A DNA stretch of 64,000 bases from Rhodocyclaceae bacterium. Its GTDB lineage: Bacteria > Pseudomonadota > Gammaproteobacteria > Burkholderiales > Rhodocyclaceae. Positions 17,527 through 26,471 of this stretch are shown piece after piece. The position numbers and the translations under genes are program-made. The stretch is from positions 33,769 to 97,768 of the forward strand of contig JADFDU010000001.1 of NCBI GenBank assembly GCA_018262775.1. The letters run 5' to 3'. Within the stretch, counting starts at the first letter, position 1; every line of letters starts with the position of its first letter. Below the pieces are notes generated by a model. It was given only the letters and a program-made list of their open reading frames with translations. It was not told the DNA's origin and ran no database searches.

Positions 17527-18689
17527 GCAGGCATTGGCCGAAGGTGCGGCTGGGCGATGTGCTTCGCCACCGCAAGGAATTCATCACCATCGACGACCTC
17601 GAAACCTATCGGCGGCCAAGGGTGCAACTGCATGCTCAAGGCATCGTTCTCCGAGACGAGGTGCCCGGTGCGCTGATCAAGACCAAGAGCCAACAGGTCT
17701 GCCGTGCAGGCGAATTGCTGGTCGCGGAGATCGACGCCAAGGTTGGCGGCTTCGGCATCGTGCCCGAAAGCTTGGACAGCGCAGTCGTCAGTAGCCACTA
17801 TTTCCTCTTCGAAGTCGATGCGGCCAAGCTGGAGCGCCGTTTCCTCGACTACTTCATTCGCACGCACGCTTTCCGTGGTCAAGTTGAAGCGCAGGGTTCG
17901 ACAAACTACGCAGCAATTCGGCCTACGCATGTCCTAGGCTACGAAATCCCCCTGCCACCCCTCGCCGAGCAGCGCCGCATCGTGGCGCGCATCGAAGAAC
18001 TGGCCGCCGAAATCCACGAGGCCCGCAAACTACGAGAGGAAGCTGGCAATGAGGCTTCGGCCCTGATTCAAAGCGTGCTGCACGATCATTTCTCTCGCCG
18101 ATCGGTGTCTTGGTGTTCTTTGCCGATTGGGGATGTAATCGAAATCAAGGATAAGTTGGTCGACCCAACGTTGCCCGCATATCGTCACTTTCCACACATC
18201 AGCGGTGAGAACATGGAAAGCGGAACTTGCCGACTGCTCCCTTGGCGTACTGCAGAACAAGATGGCGTTCGGAGCAATAACTATCTTTTCGGCCCCGGAA
18301 CCATACTCTATTCGAAAATCCGACCCTACCTTCGAAAGGCGATCCTTGTTGATTTCGAGGGCGTCTGCAGCGCGGACGTGTATCCCATCCGTGCGACTAA
18401 CAACGAGCTCGATCCGACATTTGTCATGTGGTCTCTTGTGGCAGAACCATTTACCGCGCATGCAAACCGATTGTCTGGCCGCACGAGAATGCCGAAGCTG
18501 AACAGAAAGCAACTCTTCGATTTCCGGCTCGCCTATCCACCTCTAGACGAACAACGCCGCATCGTCGCCGAACTGGACGCCCTGCAAGCCGAGGTCGACA
18601 CTCTGAAACGCCACCAGGCCGACACCGCCGCCAAGCTCGACGCACTGCTCCCCGCCATCCTCGACCGCGCCTTCCGCGGCGAACTCTAG
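17523..18689 (+). CDS. hsdS: Type I specificity subunit
   Basis: The 388-residue protein has two target-recognition domains (about 1-145 and 185-330). Each is followed by the conserved helix: LPPLAEQRRIVARIEEL and YPPLDEQRRIVAELDAL. Each domain reads one half of a bipartite site; the site cannot be predicted here. The DNA encoding the second recognition domain (about 18050-18530) is visibly richer in A and T than the rest of the operon, as expected for a domain swapped in by recombination. The start at 17523 overlaps the hsdM stop. Confidence 0.92.
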   Translation: MSRHWPKVRLGDVLRHRKEFITIDDLETYRRPRVQLHAQGIVLRDEVPGALIKTKSQQVCRAGELLVAEIDAKVGGFGIVPESLDSAVVSSHYFLFEVDAAKLERRFLDYFIRTHAFRGQVEAQGSTNYAAIRPTHVLGYEIPLPPLAEQRRIVARIEELAAEIHEARKLREEAGNEASALIQSVLHDHFSRRSVSWCSLPIGDVIEIKDKLVDPTLPAYRHFPHISGENMESGTCRLLPWRTAEQDGVRSNNYLFGPGTILYSKIRPYLRKAILVDFEGVCSADVYPIRATNNELDPTFVMWSLVAEPFTAHANRLSGRTRMPKLNRKQLFDFRLAYPPLDEQRRIVAELDALQAEVDTLKRHQADTAAKLDALLPAILDRAFRGEL

Positions 18690-18704
18690 AAGAAACGACA
18701 GGCC

Positions 18705-19448
18705 ATGACCACAGCCCCTCTGCTCGTCACGGAAATCATCCGCCGGCTCGACCAGGGCGTCACGCGGCCCTTCCTCGTGCGCGCCGAAGATGACGCGCTC
18801 TATGTTGCGAAGGGCAGGGAGGCGACGCGGCCCGGTCTTATCGCCGAATGGCTGTGCGGCCATCTTGCGCGAAACGTCGGGCTGGCCGTCCCCGAATTCA
18901 GCTTGCTGGAAGTGCCGCGAGAGTTGATCGAGGCCTTCGGCCCGGAAGGCGGCGCCCTTGGAACCGGCATCGTATTTGGCTCGCGGCAGGAAGCCGATGT
19001 GCAGGAATTCGCGATCACGCAACTCAAGCACATCGACAAGGCAGATCGCCAGCGCTTGCTGGCGTTCGACTGGTGGGTCGAGAACGGCGACCGCTCGCTG
19101 TCGCCCCACGGCGGCAACCCCAACCTGCTTTGGCGCGCGGCACAGAGCCGTCTGCTGGTAATCGACCACAACCTTGCGTTCGATCCGGAATTCGACGAGG
19201 CGGCTTTTTTCGAAACCCACGTATTCCGGGATGATTTTGAAGCAGTCTTCGGCGATCTGGTATGCCAGGCGGAATTATCGGCCCTGTTGTCGGCAGCCTT
19301 GGGATGCTTCAACGAAGCCGCCTCAAAGCTGCCCACGGCGTGGCATTGGATAGATCTGGAGCAAACCTTGCCAGTTCAGGTAGACTTGGCGTCCATCAAA
19401 GAGCGGCTGGAAAATCGCGCCGCGCTTGTCCGGGGGGGCAAGACATGA
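18705..19448 (+). CDS. HipA-like kinase (HipA_2 family)
   Basis: The 247-residue protein is much shorter than HipA (about 440) and lacks the HipA N-terminal subdomain. Kinase-like elements are present: YVAKG (ATP lysine region), ENGDRS with the catalytic Asp, GGNPNLLW (metal-binding Asn) and VIDHNLAF (metal-binding Asp). It starts 15 bp after hsdS and overlaps the DUF3037 gene by ATGA. HipA kinases phosphorylate tRNA synthetases, but the target of this short family is unknown to me. Its place at the end of a restriction operon suggests a defence or toxin-antitoxin role. Confidence 0.75.
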   Translation: MTTAPLLVTEIIRRLDQGVTRPFLVRAEDDALYVAKGREATRPGLIAEWLCGHLARNVGLAVPEFSLLEVPRELIEAFGPEGGALGTGIVFGSRQEADVQEFAITQLKHIDKADRQRLLAFDWWVENGDRSLSPHGGNPNLLWRAAQSRLLVIDHNLAFDPEFDEAAFFETHVFRDDFEAVFGDLVCQAELSALLSAALGCFNEAASKLPTAWHWIDLEQTLPVQVDLASIKERLENRAALVRGGKT

Positions 19449-20266
19449 ACCACACTGCCCGTTATTCGATAGTGCGTTTCCTGCCTTATGCGGAAACAGA
19501 GGAATTCGCCAACGTTGGCGTGGTGTTGTTCGCCCCGGCCAAACGTTATTTCGATTTCCGCCTGACCCACAAATGGCGACGCATCGGTGCCTTCTTCGAG
19601 CCGCTGGAGCGGCGCGTATTTGCGGAAGGCGTCCGGGCCTTCAACGAGGAACTCCAGCGCACTCGCGCCCTGACCGCTGACATGTTGGGTGACGGGCTCG
19701 GGCAGACTTCGGCTGCGCGGGTATTCGAAGACCTGGTGCGCCCGCGTGAAGCGCTGTTCCGCTTCTCTTCGGTTCGCGCCGTCATGACCGAGGCGCCGGA
19801 AGCCAAGCTGGCGGCGCTGTTCGACCATTATGTCGAGCATGCCTTTGCCACGCCGGAGTACCACGAAGCGCTTATCGAGCGGGCAGTGCGTGGTGTTCTG
19901 CGCAGAGAAGGACTGGGGCAGCGATTCCGCCAGGCCAAACTCGGGACGGGAACCCTGCGCTTCAGCGTGCCTTTTGCTGAGATGGATGAAGCCGGCAGGG
20001 TTCGCCGCGTCATCAAGCCCATGCATCTTGCTCACGATGATCCGATTCGTATTCTGGATCATGGCAGCCAGTGGGTTGGGCGCCTGCGTCATCTGGAGCG
20101 CGTTCATGCACTGCCGGATAAGTTGTTGCTGGCGGTCACCGAACCGGATGGAGACGGTGACCGGCTTGAGGCCTACAACGAAGCTCGCCGCGAACTGCAA
20201 GATACCGGAGCAATCCTGGTACCGGCGAAGGACGAAACACGCATTCTCGCCTTCGCTCGCACTTAA
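19445..20266 (+). CDS. DUF3037 family protein
   Basis: The 273-residue protein begins with the DUF3037 signature (YSIVRFLPYAETEEFANVGV). The C-terminal half (about 130-273) has no motif I recognise. The ATG overlaps the HipA-like gene stop, so the two proteins are probably made together and may form a complex. DUF3037 genes are often found beside short HipA-like kinases. It ends against recG with overlapping stop codons on TTAA (20263-20266). Confidence 0.75.
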   Translation: MNHTARYSIVRFLPYAETEEFANVGVVLFAPAKRYFDFRLTHKWRRIGAFFEPLERRVFAEGVRAFNEELQRTRALTADMLGDGLGQTSAARVFEDLVRPREALFRFSSVRAVMTEAPEAKLAALFDHYVEHAFATPEYHEALIERAVRGVLRREGLGQRFRQAKLGTGTLRFSVPFAEMDEAGRVRRVIKPMHLAHDDPIRILDHGSQWVGRLRHLERVHALPDKLLLAVTEPDGDGDRLEAYNEARRELQDTGAILVPAKDETRILAFART

Positions 20267-22314
20267 ACCTTCATCAGCTCCCGCCGCCCGCCCAGCCAGC
20301 GCTCGACGTGGCGGTCGGCGGCATCCGGATAATCCTTCAACAACAACTCCGCCGCCTCGCGCGCAGCTTCAAGCAAGTCGGCGTCCGTTTCCAGATCGGC
20401 GAAGCGCAGCAGCGGCACGCCGCTCTGACGTCTGCCAAGGAATTCGCCGGGGCCGCGCAGGTGCAGGTCCTGGCGCGCGATCTCGAAGCCGTCGGCGTTT
20501 TCGAAAATGATTTTCAGGCGTGCGCGCGCGATCTCGCCGAGCGGGTGGGCGTAGAGCAGGATGCATACCGAGTCGTCGGCGCCACGGCCGATGCGCCCGC
20601 GCAGCTGGTGCAGCTGCGAAAGGCCGAAGCGCTCGGCGTGCTCGATCACCATGAGCGAGGCGTTGGCCACGTCGACGCCGACCTCGATCACCGTGGTGGC
20701 GACGAGCAGATGTATCTTCCCTGCCGCGAAGTCGGCCATCACGCGCGCCTTCTCCTCGCCCTTGAGGCGGCCATGCACCAGGCCGACGTTCAGCCTGGGG
20801 AGTTCGGTGCGCAGGCGCTCGAAGGTGTCCACCGCAGTCTGCAACTGCAATTTCTCGCTCTCTTCGATGAGCGGGCACACCCAGTAGGCCTGCCGGCCCT
20901 GCGCGCAGGCGTCGCGGATGCGCGCGATGACTTCGTCGCGGCGCGCCTCCGACGCGAGCTTGGTGAGCACCGGCTGGCGGCCGGGCGGCAGTTCGTCGAT
21001 CACCGAAACGTCGAGGTCGGCGTAGTAGCTCATGGCCAGGGTGCGCGGGATGGGCGTGGCGGACATCATCAACTGGTGCGGATTGACGCCCTTCTCGCGC
21101 AAAGTCAGTCGCTGGCGCACGCCGAAGCGGTGCTGCTCGTCGATGATGGCGAGCCCTAACTTGGGGAAAGTCACAGCCTCTTCGATCAGTGCATGCGTGC
21201 CGACGGCGAGGCGGGCGCGGCCACTGGAGATGGCCTCGGCCATGGCCGTTTTCTCCTTCTTCTTCAGGCTACCGGAGAGCCAGGCGATGTCCAGCCCGAG
21301 CGGCGCCAGCCACTGCGCGAGCTTGCGGTAATGCTGCTCGGCGAGGATCTCGGTGGGCGCCATGAGCACGGCCTGGTATCCGTTCTCGACGGCCTGCAGC
21401 ATGGCGAGCGCAGCGACCACCGTCTTGCCGCTGCCGACGTCGCCCTGCAGCAGGCGCTGCATGGGATGGGATTCACCAAGGTCATGGGCGATCTCGCGCC
21501 AGACGCGCTGCTGCGCGGTGGTGAGGGTGAAGGGCAGCGCGGCGAGGAATTTTTTCGTCAGTGTGCCTTTTTTCGGTAGCGGCGGCGCGGTCTTGGCGCG
21601 GCGCGCTTCGTGGGCGCGGCGCAAGGAAAGCTGCTGCGCAAGCAGCTCGTCGAACTTGATGCGCCGCCAGGCCGGATGGACGCGTGCATCGAGATCGGCG
21701 GCGGCGGTCTGCGGCGTGGGGTGATGCAGCAGCCGCACGCTGCCGGCAAAGTCCGCCAGGCGCAGCTTCTTGCGCAGCGTGTTGGGCAAGGTCTCGGCGA
21801 GGTCGGCCTGCTTCAGCGTGAGGTCGATGAGCCGCCGCAGCGCCAATTGCGAGAGGCCGGCGGTGGTCGGATAAATCGGCGTCAGCGCCTCAGGCAACGC
21901 CTCGCCTTCCTCGACAACACGGCAGCGCGGGTGCACCATCTCGTCGCCAAGAAAGCCGCCGCGCGGCTCGCCGAAGAGGCGCAGGCGCCGGCCGGCGGCA
22001 AGCTGCTTTACCTGGCTGCCGTAGAAATTGAGGAAGCGCAGCACCAGCACACCGCTGTCGTCACGCACGCGCACGACGAGCTGGCGGCGCGGACGGTACT
22101 GCACGGAAGAATCGACGATCTCAGCTTCGACCTGGGCCGGCACACCCGGACGCAGGTCGGCGATCGGCGTAAGCTGCGTTTCGTCCTCGTAGCGCAGCGG
22201 CAGATGCACGACGAGGTCGGCCTGCGTGCGGATGCCGAGCTTGGCGAGCTTGTCGGTGGTCGCCGAGGTGACGCCGGGAATTGCGGACGGAGCGCCGTCT
22301 GCGCGAGGCATCAT
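20263..22314 (-). CDS. recG: ATP-dependent DNA helicase RecG
   Basis: The protein has about 683 residues (E. coli RecG has 693) and remodels stalled forks and branched DNA. The wedge domain lies in the first 150-180 residues. Walker A is GDVGSGKTV, motif II DEQHRFG, and QLRGRIGRG marks motif VI. The start is uncertain. Several in-frame ATGs (22311, 22314, 22320) sit at the edge of an ATTCCCGC hairpin repeat, and GGGA supplied by the repeat gives the best spacing to 22314. Longer frames run through the repeat and are not credible. Confidence 0.92.
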   Translation of the reverse strand: MMPRADGAPSAIPGVTSATTDKLAKLGIRTQADLVVHLPLRYEDETQLTPIADLRPGVPAQVEAEIVDSSVQYRPRRQLVVRVRDDSGVLVLRFLNFYGSQVKQLAAGRRLRLFGEPRGGFLGDEMVHPRCRVVEEGEALPEALTPIYPTTAGLSQLALRRLIDLTLKQADLAETLPNTLRKKLRLADFAGSVRLLHHPTPQTAAADLDARVHPAWRRIKFDELLAQQLSLRRAHEARRAKTAPPLPKKGTLTKKFLAALPFTLTTAQQRVWREIAHDLGESHPMQRLLQGDVGSGKTVVAALAMLQAVENGYQAVLMAPTEILAEQHYRKLAQWLAPLGLDIAWLSGSLKKKEKTAMAEAISSGRARLAVGTHALIEEAVTFPKLGLAIIDEQHRFGVRQRLTLREKGVNPHQLMMSATPIPRTLAMSYYADLDVSVIDELPPGRQPVLTKLASEARRDEVIARIRDACAQGRQAYWVCPLIEESEKLQLQTAVDTFERLRTELPRLNVGLVHGRLKGEEKARVMADFAAGKIHLLVATTVIEVGVDVANASLMVIEHAERFGLSQLHQLRGRIGRGADDSVCILLYAHPLGEIARARLKIIFENADGFEIARQDLHLRGPGEFLGRRQSGVPLLRFADLETDADLLEAAREAAELLLKDYPDAADRHVERWLGGRRELMKV

Positions 22315-22392
22315 CGTCATTCCCGCGGAAGCGGGAATCCATGAGTGCAAACGTAAAGCCACTGGGTCCCCGCTTTCGCGGGGACGACGATC
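22315..22392. repeat. Double hairpin dispersed repeat
   Basis: Two hairpins occur: ATTCCCGC (22319-22326) with GCGGGAAT (22331-22338), loop GGAA; and GTCCCCGC (22366-22373) with GCGGGGAC (22378-22385), loop TTTC. The first has the same arms as the hairpin at 29844-29863 and resembles the neisserial dRS3-type core. It lies between ridA and recG and touches the recG start. Confidence 0.8.
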
Positions 22393-22405
22393 ATGCGGCC
22401 TGCTT

Positions 22406-22786
22406 TCATTCCACAACGAGCACCGCATCTACCTCGATAAGCGCGCCACGTGGCAGCGCCGCCACCTGCACCGTGGCGCGGGCCGGATAGGGTTCCTTGA
22501 AGTGTTGCGCCATGATCTCATTCACCCGTGCGAAGTCGCCAAGATCGACCAGATAGATCGTCAGCTTCACGGCATCGGCGAGGGAACTGCCGGCCGCGGC
22601 GGCGACGGCGGCGAGGTTGCCGAAGACGCGCTCGGCCTGCGCCTCGAGGCCTTCGGCCAGCTGCATGGTGGCGGGATCGAAGCCGATCTGGCCGGAAAGA
22701 TAGACGCTGTTGCCGGCCTGCACACCCTGCGAATAGGGGCCGATGGCGGCGGGAGCATTCGTCGTGGCGATGACCTTCTTGCTCAT
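22406..22786 (-). CDS. ridA: RidA family reactive intermediate deaminase
   Basis: The 126-residue protein hydrolyses reactive 2-aminoacrylate-type imines released by PLP enzymes. Conserved elements are IGPYSQG near residue 16 and the catalytic arginine region [10 protein letters not shown]. The start at 22786 has AGGA 7 nt upstream and the usual MSKKVI N-terminus. It reads into recG across the hairpin repeat. Confidence 0.92.
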   Translation of the reverse strand: MSKKVIATTNAPAAIGPYSQGVQAGNSVYLSGQIGFDPATMQLAEGLEAQAERVFGNLAAVAAAAGSSLADAVKLTIYLVDLGDFARVNEIMAQHFKEPYPARATVQVAALPRGALIEVDAVLVVE

Positions 22787-22919
22787 GGCGTGTCCTGTGG
22801 AATCGTATGGGTTGCCTATGTTAATCGACCTCGCCCGCCGCATGGCGCCGCATGGATGAGGGCGTCCGAAAAACCCTGGGCGGCATCACCTTTCCCGTCG
22901 GCTTGTTGCAGGCCTGGTG

Positions 22920-23567
22920 CTACTTCTTCTGCGGCGGGATCAGCAGGCCGGGACCGAGGCCGAGTTCCTTCAGCTTGCGGCGCGCCGCATCGGCTTCCTT
23001 CTGCGTCTTGAAGGGGCCGACCTGCACATGCGACTCGATATAGGAGGGAATGCCGGCCTTCTCCAGTTTGGCGTGCAGTTCCTCCGCATTCGAGATGGTC
23101 GTAAACACGCCCATCTGCAGGCGGTAGCTGTGTGCCAGCGCGGTGGCAGGATCAGGCGGCGGAGGGTGAGGGGCAACCGCCCTGGACAGCGCCGGCTCGA
23201 CTTTCTTCGCCGGCGCGGGAGGGGGCGCCTTGATGACGACGCGCGAAGCGGGGTGCGATGCGGGTACAGGTGCGGGTGCAAGCGGTGTTTCGGTTTTCTC
23301 GGGTTCGGCCTTGGGCTCTTCAGCAGCCTTCTCCTCGACTTTCGGTTCTTCTTTCTTCTCTTCGGCGGGTTTTTCCTCGATTTTGTCGGCGACAGGTGCT
23401 GCCGCCATGGGCGCCGGCACAGCAGGCGGCGCGGGCTTTTCCAGCAGGAGATCCTCGACGAGCGTCAAGCCGCCGAGCAGCACGGCGACGAGCACGCCGG
23501 CAATCACGATGCGGCGCACCAGTTTCTTCTTCAGGTCATCCTGGTCAGGCTGTACCGGTTCCGCCAT
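22920..23567 (-). CDS. SPOR-domain membrane protein
   Basis: The 215-residue protein has a short cytoplasmic N-terminus, one transmembrane helix (about 19-37), a long Pro/Glu/Lys-rich periplasmic linker (40-135) and a C-terminal SPOR domain (about 140-212; SYRLQMGVF, HVQVGPFKTQKEA). SPOR domains bind denuded glycan strands at the division septum. The linker amino-acid bias is normal for such proteins. Confidence 0.88.
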   Translation of the reverse strand: MAEPVQPDQDDLKKKLVRRIVIAGVLVAVLLGGLTLVEDLLLEKPAPPAVPAPMAAAPVADKIEEKPAEEKKEEPKVEEKAAEEPKAEPEKTETPLAPAPVPASHPASRVVIKAPPPAPAKKVEPALSRAVAPHPPPPDPATALAHSYRLQMGVFTTISNAEELHAKLEKAGIPSYIESHVQVGPFKTQKEADAARRKLKELGLGPGLLIPPQKK

Positions 23568-23577
23568 CTGGTCTCTC

Positions 23578-23970
23578 CTATTCGTGACGGGCGCGGCTCA
23601 AGGCGCACACCATGTCGGCCTCCGCCACCGAAATACCGCAGCGCTCGGCAATCTGTTGCGTGGTCATGCCCTTTTGTGCCATGGCCACCGCCTCGCCGTA
23701 CTGCGGCGAGACATTGCGCGCCGCCTTGAGTAGCGCCACCTCGTCCGTGAGTGCGGCCACTTCGCCGCGCAGCTCGGCAAGCTCCGCCTCGATGCCGGTT
23801 TTCAGCACCTGCTCGCCAAACTGCGTTTGCGGCTGCTTCCACACCGGCTCGGGCGGCCTCTGCCGCGACATGCGGGCAAGGCGGATGATGACGATGCCGG
23901 AATAGATGCCGAGCAGCACCGCGGTGCCGATCACCAGCTCGTGCAAACCGAAATTCTCGAAAAACTCCAT
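23578..23970 (-). CDS. DUF2802 protein
   Basis: The 130-residue protein has one N-terminal membrane helix (about 12-30), a coiled-coil at about 60-85 (ELAELRGEVAALTDEVALL) and a C-terminal helix-turn-helix-like stretch (GMTTQQIAERCGISVAEADMV). This is the DUF2802 layout, with no known function. The start at 23970 lies 11 bp after the metY stop and 10 bp separate its stop from the SPOR gene, so metY, this gene and the SPOR gene form an operon. Confidence 0.75.
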   Translation of the reverse strand: MEFFENFGLHELVIGTAVLLGIYSGIVIIRLARMSRQRPPEPVWKQPQTQFGEQVLKTGIEAELAELRGEVAALTDEVALLKAARNVSPQYGEAVAMAQKGMTTQQIAERCGISVAEADMVCALSRARHE

Positions 23971-23981
23971 TGTTGCTTTCC

Positions 23982-25289
23982 TTAGGCGCTTTGTTCGAGC
24001 GCCTGGTCGATGTCCCACAAAATGTCGTCGAGCGTCTCCAGCCCCACCGACAGGCGGATCATGTCGGGCGAGACGCCGGCCTTGATCTGCTGCTCTTCGG
24101 AAAGCTGCCGATGCGTGGTCGAGGCCGGATGGATCACCAGCGTCTTGGCGTCGCCCACATTGGCCAGGTGGGAAAGGAACTGCACATGCTCGATAAATTT
24201 CTCGCCTGCCCGTTGACCGCCATTTTCGCCGCCCTTGATGCCGAAGGTAAAGATGGAGCCGGCGCCCTTCGGCAGATACTTGCGCGACAGCGCATGGTAG
24301 GGATTATCCGCTAGTCCGGCGTGATTGACCCAGGCGACGCGCGGATGTGCCGCAAGAAATTCGGCCACCGCCTGCGCGTTGGCGACGTGGCGTTCCATGC
24401 GCAAGTGCAGCGTCTCCAGTCCCTGCAGCAGCAGCCAGGCATTCATCGGCGAGAGCGCGGGGCCGAGCGTACGCAGCGTTTCGAAGCGGGCGCGCATGGT
24501 GAAGCCGAAATCGCCGAAGGTCTCGTAGAAACGCACGCCGTGGTAGCCCGGCGAAGGCTCATGCATCCCCGGAAACTTGCCGCGAATTTTTTCATCTCCC
24601 CAGGGAAATTTTCCCGACTCGACGATGACGCCGCCCATGGTGGTGCCGTGGCCGCCGATGAACTTGGTGGCCGAATGCACGACGATGTCGGCGCCGTGCT
24701 CGATGGGGCGGCACAGATACGGCGAGGCAAAGGTGTTGTCGATCACCAGCGGCAGGCCGGCCTCGCGCGCGACGGCCGCCACGGCGGCGATGTCGAGGAC
24801 ATTGCCGCGCGGGTTGCCGATGGTCTCGGCGTAGAGGCATTTCGTCTGCGGCGTGATGGCACGGCGGAAATTTTCCGCATCGTCGGGATCGACGAAGCTG
24901 GTGTCGATGCCGAGCTTGCGGAAATTGAAATCAAACTGCGAGTGGGTGCCGCCGTAGAGCGTGCTGGCGGAGACGATGTGGTCGCCCGCTTCGCACAGCG
25001 TCAGCAGCGCCACCATCTGCGCCGACTGGCCGGTGGCGGCGGCAAGCGCCGCACGGCCGCCTTCGAGCGCCGCCATGCGCTCCTCCAGCACCGCCACCGT
25101 GGGGTTGGAGATGCGCGAGTAGACGTTGCCGAAGGTTTGCAGGTTGAACAGGCTGGCGGCGTGTTCAGCGGAGTCGAAGACGAAGGACGTGGTCTGATAG
25201 ATGGGCGTCGCGCGCGCACCGGTGGCGGCGTCGGGCTGGCTGCCCGCGTGAAGGCACAGGGTTTCGAATCCGAATTTCCTCTCGGGCAT
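23982..25289 (-). CDS. metY: O-acetylhomoserine sulfhydrylase
   Basis: The 435-residue PLP enzyme of the Cys/Met metabolism family makes homocysteine from O-acetylhomoserine and sulfide. The PLP lysine is in VVHSATKFIGGHGT; TPIYQTTSF and the YSRISNPT region bind cofactor and substrate. The length of about 430 and the FGFETLCLHAG start fit MetY rather than cystathionine gamma-synthase (about 390). It could use the sulfide made by the sulfate-assimilation genes 25 kb away. Confidence 0.9.
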   Translation of the reverse strand: MPERKFGFETLCLHAGSQPDAATGARATPIYQTTSFVFDSAEHAASLFNLQTFGNVYSRISNPTVAVLEERMAALEGGRAALAAATGQSAQMVALLTLCEAGDHIVSASTLYGGTHSQFDFNFRKLGIDTSFVDPDDAENFRRAITPQTKCLYAETIGNPRGNVLDIAAVAAVAREAGLPLVIDNTFASPYLCRPIEHGADIVVHSATKFIGGHGTTMGGVIVESGKFPWGDEKIRGKFPGMHEPSPGYHGVRFYETFGDFGFTMRARFETLRTLGPALSPMNAWLLLQGLETLHLRMERHVANAQAVAEFLAAHPRVAWVNHAGLADNPYHALSRKYLPKGAGSIFTFGIKGGENGGQRAGEKFIEHVQFLSHLANVGDAKTLVIHPASTTHRQLSEEQQIKAGVSPDMIRLSVGLETLDDILWDIDQALEQSA

Positions 25290-25373
25290 GGCGCACGCCG
25301 TTCTCTTGACGGCCCCATTATGCCAGTAGCGGCCGGGTTTTCACCCGCTGCGATCCGGTTCCGGGCCCGCAAC

Positions 25374-25401
25374 AAAAAAGCGGGCGCCGCAAGGGCGCCC
25401 G
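25374..25401 (-). terminator. Intrinsic terminator of the bactofilin gene
   Basis: On the minus strand CGGGCGCC pairs with GGCGCCCG (25394-25401 with 25381-25388) around a 5-nt loop and is followed by CTTTTTT. It stands 50 bp after the bactofilin stop. Between them TAACGCAGA occurs three times in near-tandem; the first copy includes the stop codon. Confidence 0.88.
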
Positions 25402-25451
25402 AAAACGGAGGAGAGGAGTGTCTGCGTTAGTTTTCTGCGTTATTGTCTGCG

Positions 25452-26051
25452 TTATTTCTGGAAGGCCTGACGCGGGCGGCCGGCGGCGGCGTCGATGCCG
25501 ATCAGTTCGGCCCGCTTGGCATCGTCGGGCCCCGCCGACGCAGTGGTGGCGGCCTGCTCGGAGGCGAGCGAGCGCACGTCGCCGGAGACTTCGCCGCCTT
25601 CCTCGATGACGATCTTGCCGTAGCGGATCTTGCCCGAGACCTGCCCCGTCGCATGCACCACCAGCTTCGTGCGCGCCAGCAGGTCGCCGTCGAAGTGGCC
25701 GTGGATCTCGGCCACGTCGATGACCACGCGCCCGGAAAAAGCGCCCTGTTCGGCGATCTGGATGGCCAGGCTGTCGAGCACTGCCTCGACGCGTCCCTCG
25801 ACGACGAGCGTGCCGCAGTCGCTGATCTCGGCGCCCTTGAGCTTGATGTCGGGGCCGACGATGAGTTTGCTGCCCTGAATGTTGTCCGGCTTGTCGCCGA
25901 CCTTCACCGTCGCCGCTGGCGGGGGCATGGATTCGGGGCGCGGCGGCGTGACGCTGGCGGGCTCGCCGGGTTTGCGCAGCGGCGGCATGCCGGGTCGCTG
26001 CGGCGGCTGGGGATTGTTGTGTTTGCCGAAGAGTTGCATCTTGTCGAGCAT
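25452..26051 (-). CDS. Bactofilin (polymer-forming cytoskeletal protein)
   Basis: The 199-residue protein has a Pro-rich N-terminal tail (10-50), then a bactofilin beta-helix core (about 60-170) with the repeated hydrophobic/glycine pattern (GTLVVEGRVEA, GAFSGRVVID, GHFDGDLLA, GKIRYGKIVI), and a short tail. Bactofilins polymerise without nucleotide and anchor cell-wall or polar machinery. The start at 26051 has AAGGAGT upstream; the longer frame lacks coding character. Confidence 0.9.
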   Translation of the reverse strand: MLDKMQLFGKHNNPQPPQRPGMPPLRKPGEPASVTPPRPESMPPPAATVKVGDKPDNIQGSKLIVGPDIKLKGAEISDCGTLVVEGRVEAVLDSLAIQIAEQGAFSGRVVIDVAEIHGHFDGDLLARTKLVVHATGQVSGKIRYGKIVIEEGGEVSGDVRSLASEQAATTASAGPDDAKRAELIGIDAAAGRPRQAFQK

Positions 26052-26471
26052 GGTGACTCCTTGTGATGAGTAAGCAACATGCCGCCGGAATCTGGCGGCA
26101 CAATCCCTTTGCAAGGGTCGTGCCTGTCCGGTTTTTTCCCTAGGTATCAGGCGGCTGGCGCCGTAGGTCGCCGCTTTCGGCAACCTGCCGCCGCGAAACC
26201 TGTCGTCCCCCACCGACGGGAATTCGGCCCGGCGGCACGAACCCTTTGTCGGCAATGACTTGGCGTGTCGCCGAATGACGACTCATGCGCTATGCTTCCG
26301 TATCGCGGGACAGGGATGAAACAACACCCCGCAGCAGACGGCCGCCCTGTCCACGAGGAGGAAATATGTACCCCCACGCTCGCATTCGTTCGCTGCCCCC
26401 AAGGGGGCGCATGCCTCCCTTGTCCCGCAGGGATTCCCTTCGGTCAGGGCGGCCCTGCAGGAGGCATGATC
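26052..26471. other. Divergent non-coding region between bactofilin and FAD dehydrogenase genes
   Basis: This 420-bp gap is GC-rich and can fold strongly. The bactofilin side (26052-26265) has GCCG-AAAG-CGGC type stem-loops, but I could not match it to a riboswitch consensus. The other side holds GGAGG followed by an ATG (26366) opening a 41-codon frame that ends at 26491, inside the start of the FAD gene. The stretch 26396-26460 is a set of G/C inverted repeats (CCCCC-AA-GGGGG at 26396-26407). This resembles a dispersed repeat inserted into the leader. Confidence 0.45.

Noticed and set aside
26052-26265. Cyclic di-GMP riboswitch upstream of bactofilin
   Set aside because: An AAAG-capped stem is present, but the conserved ACGCAAAGC-type core is not.
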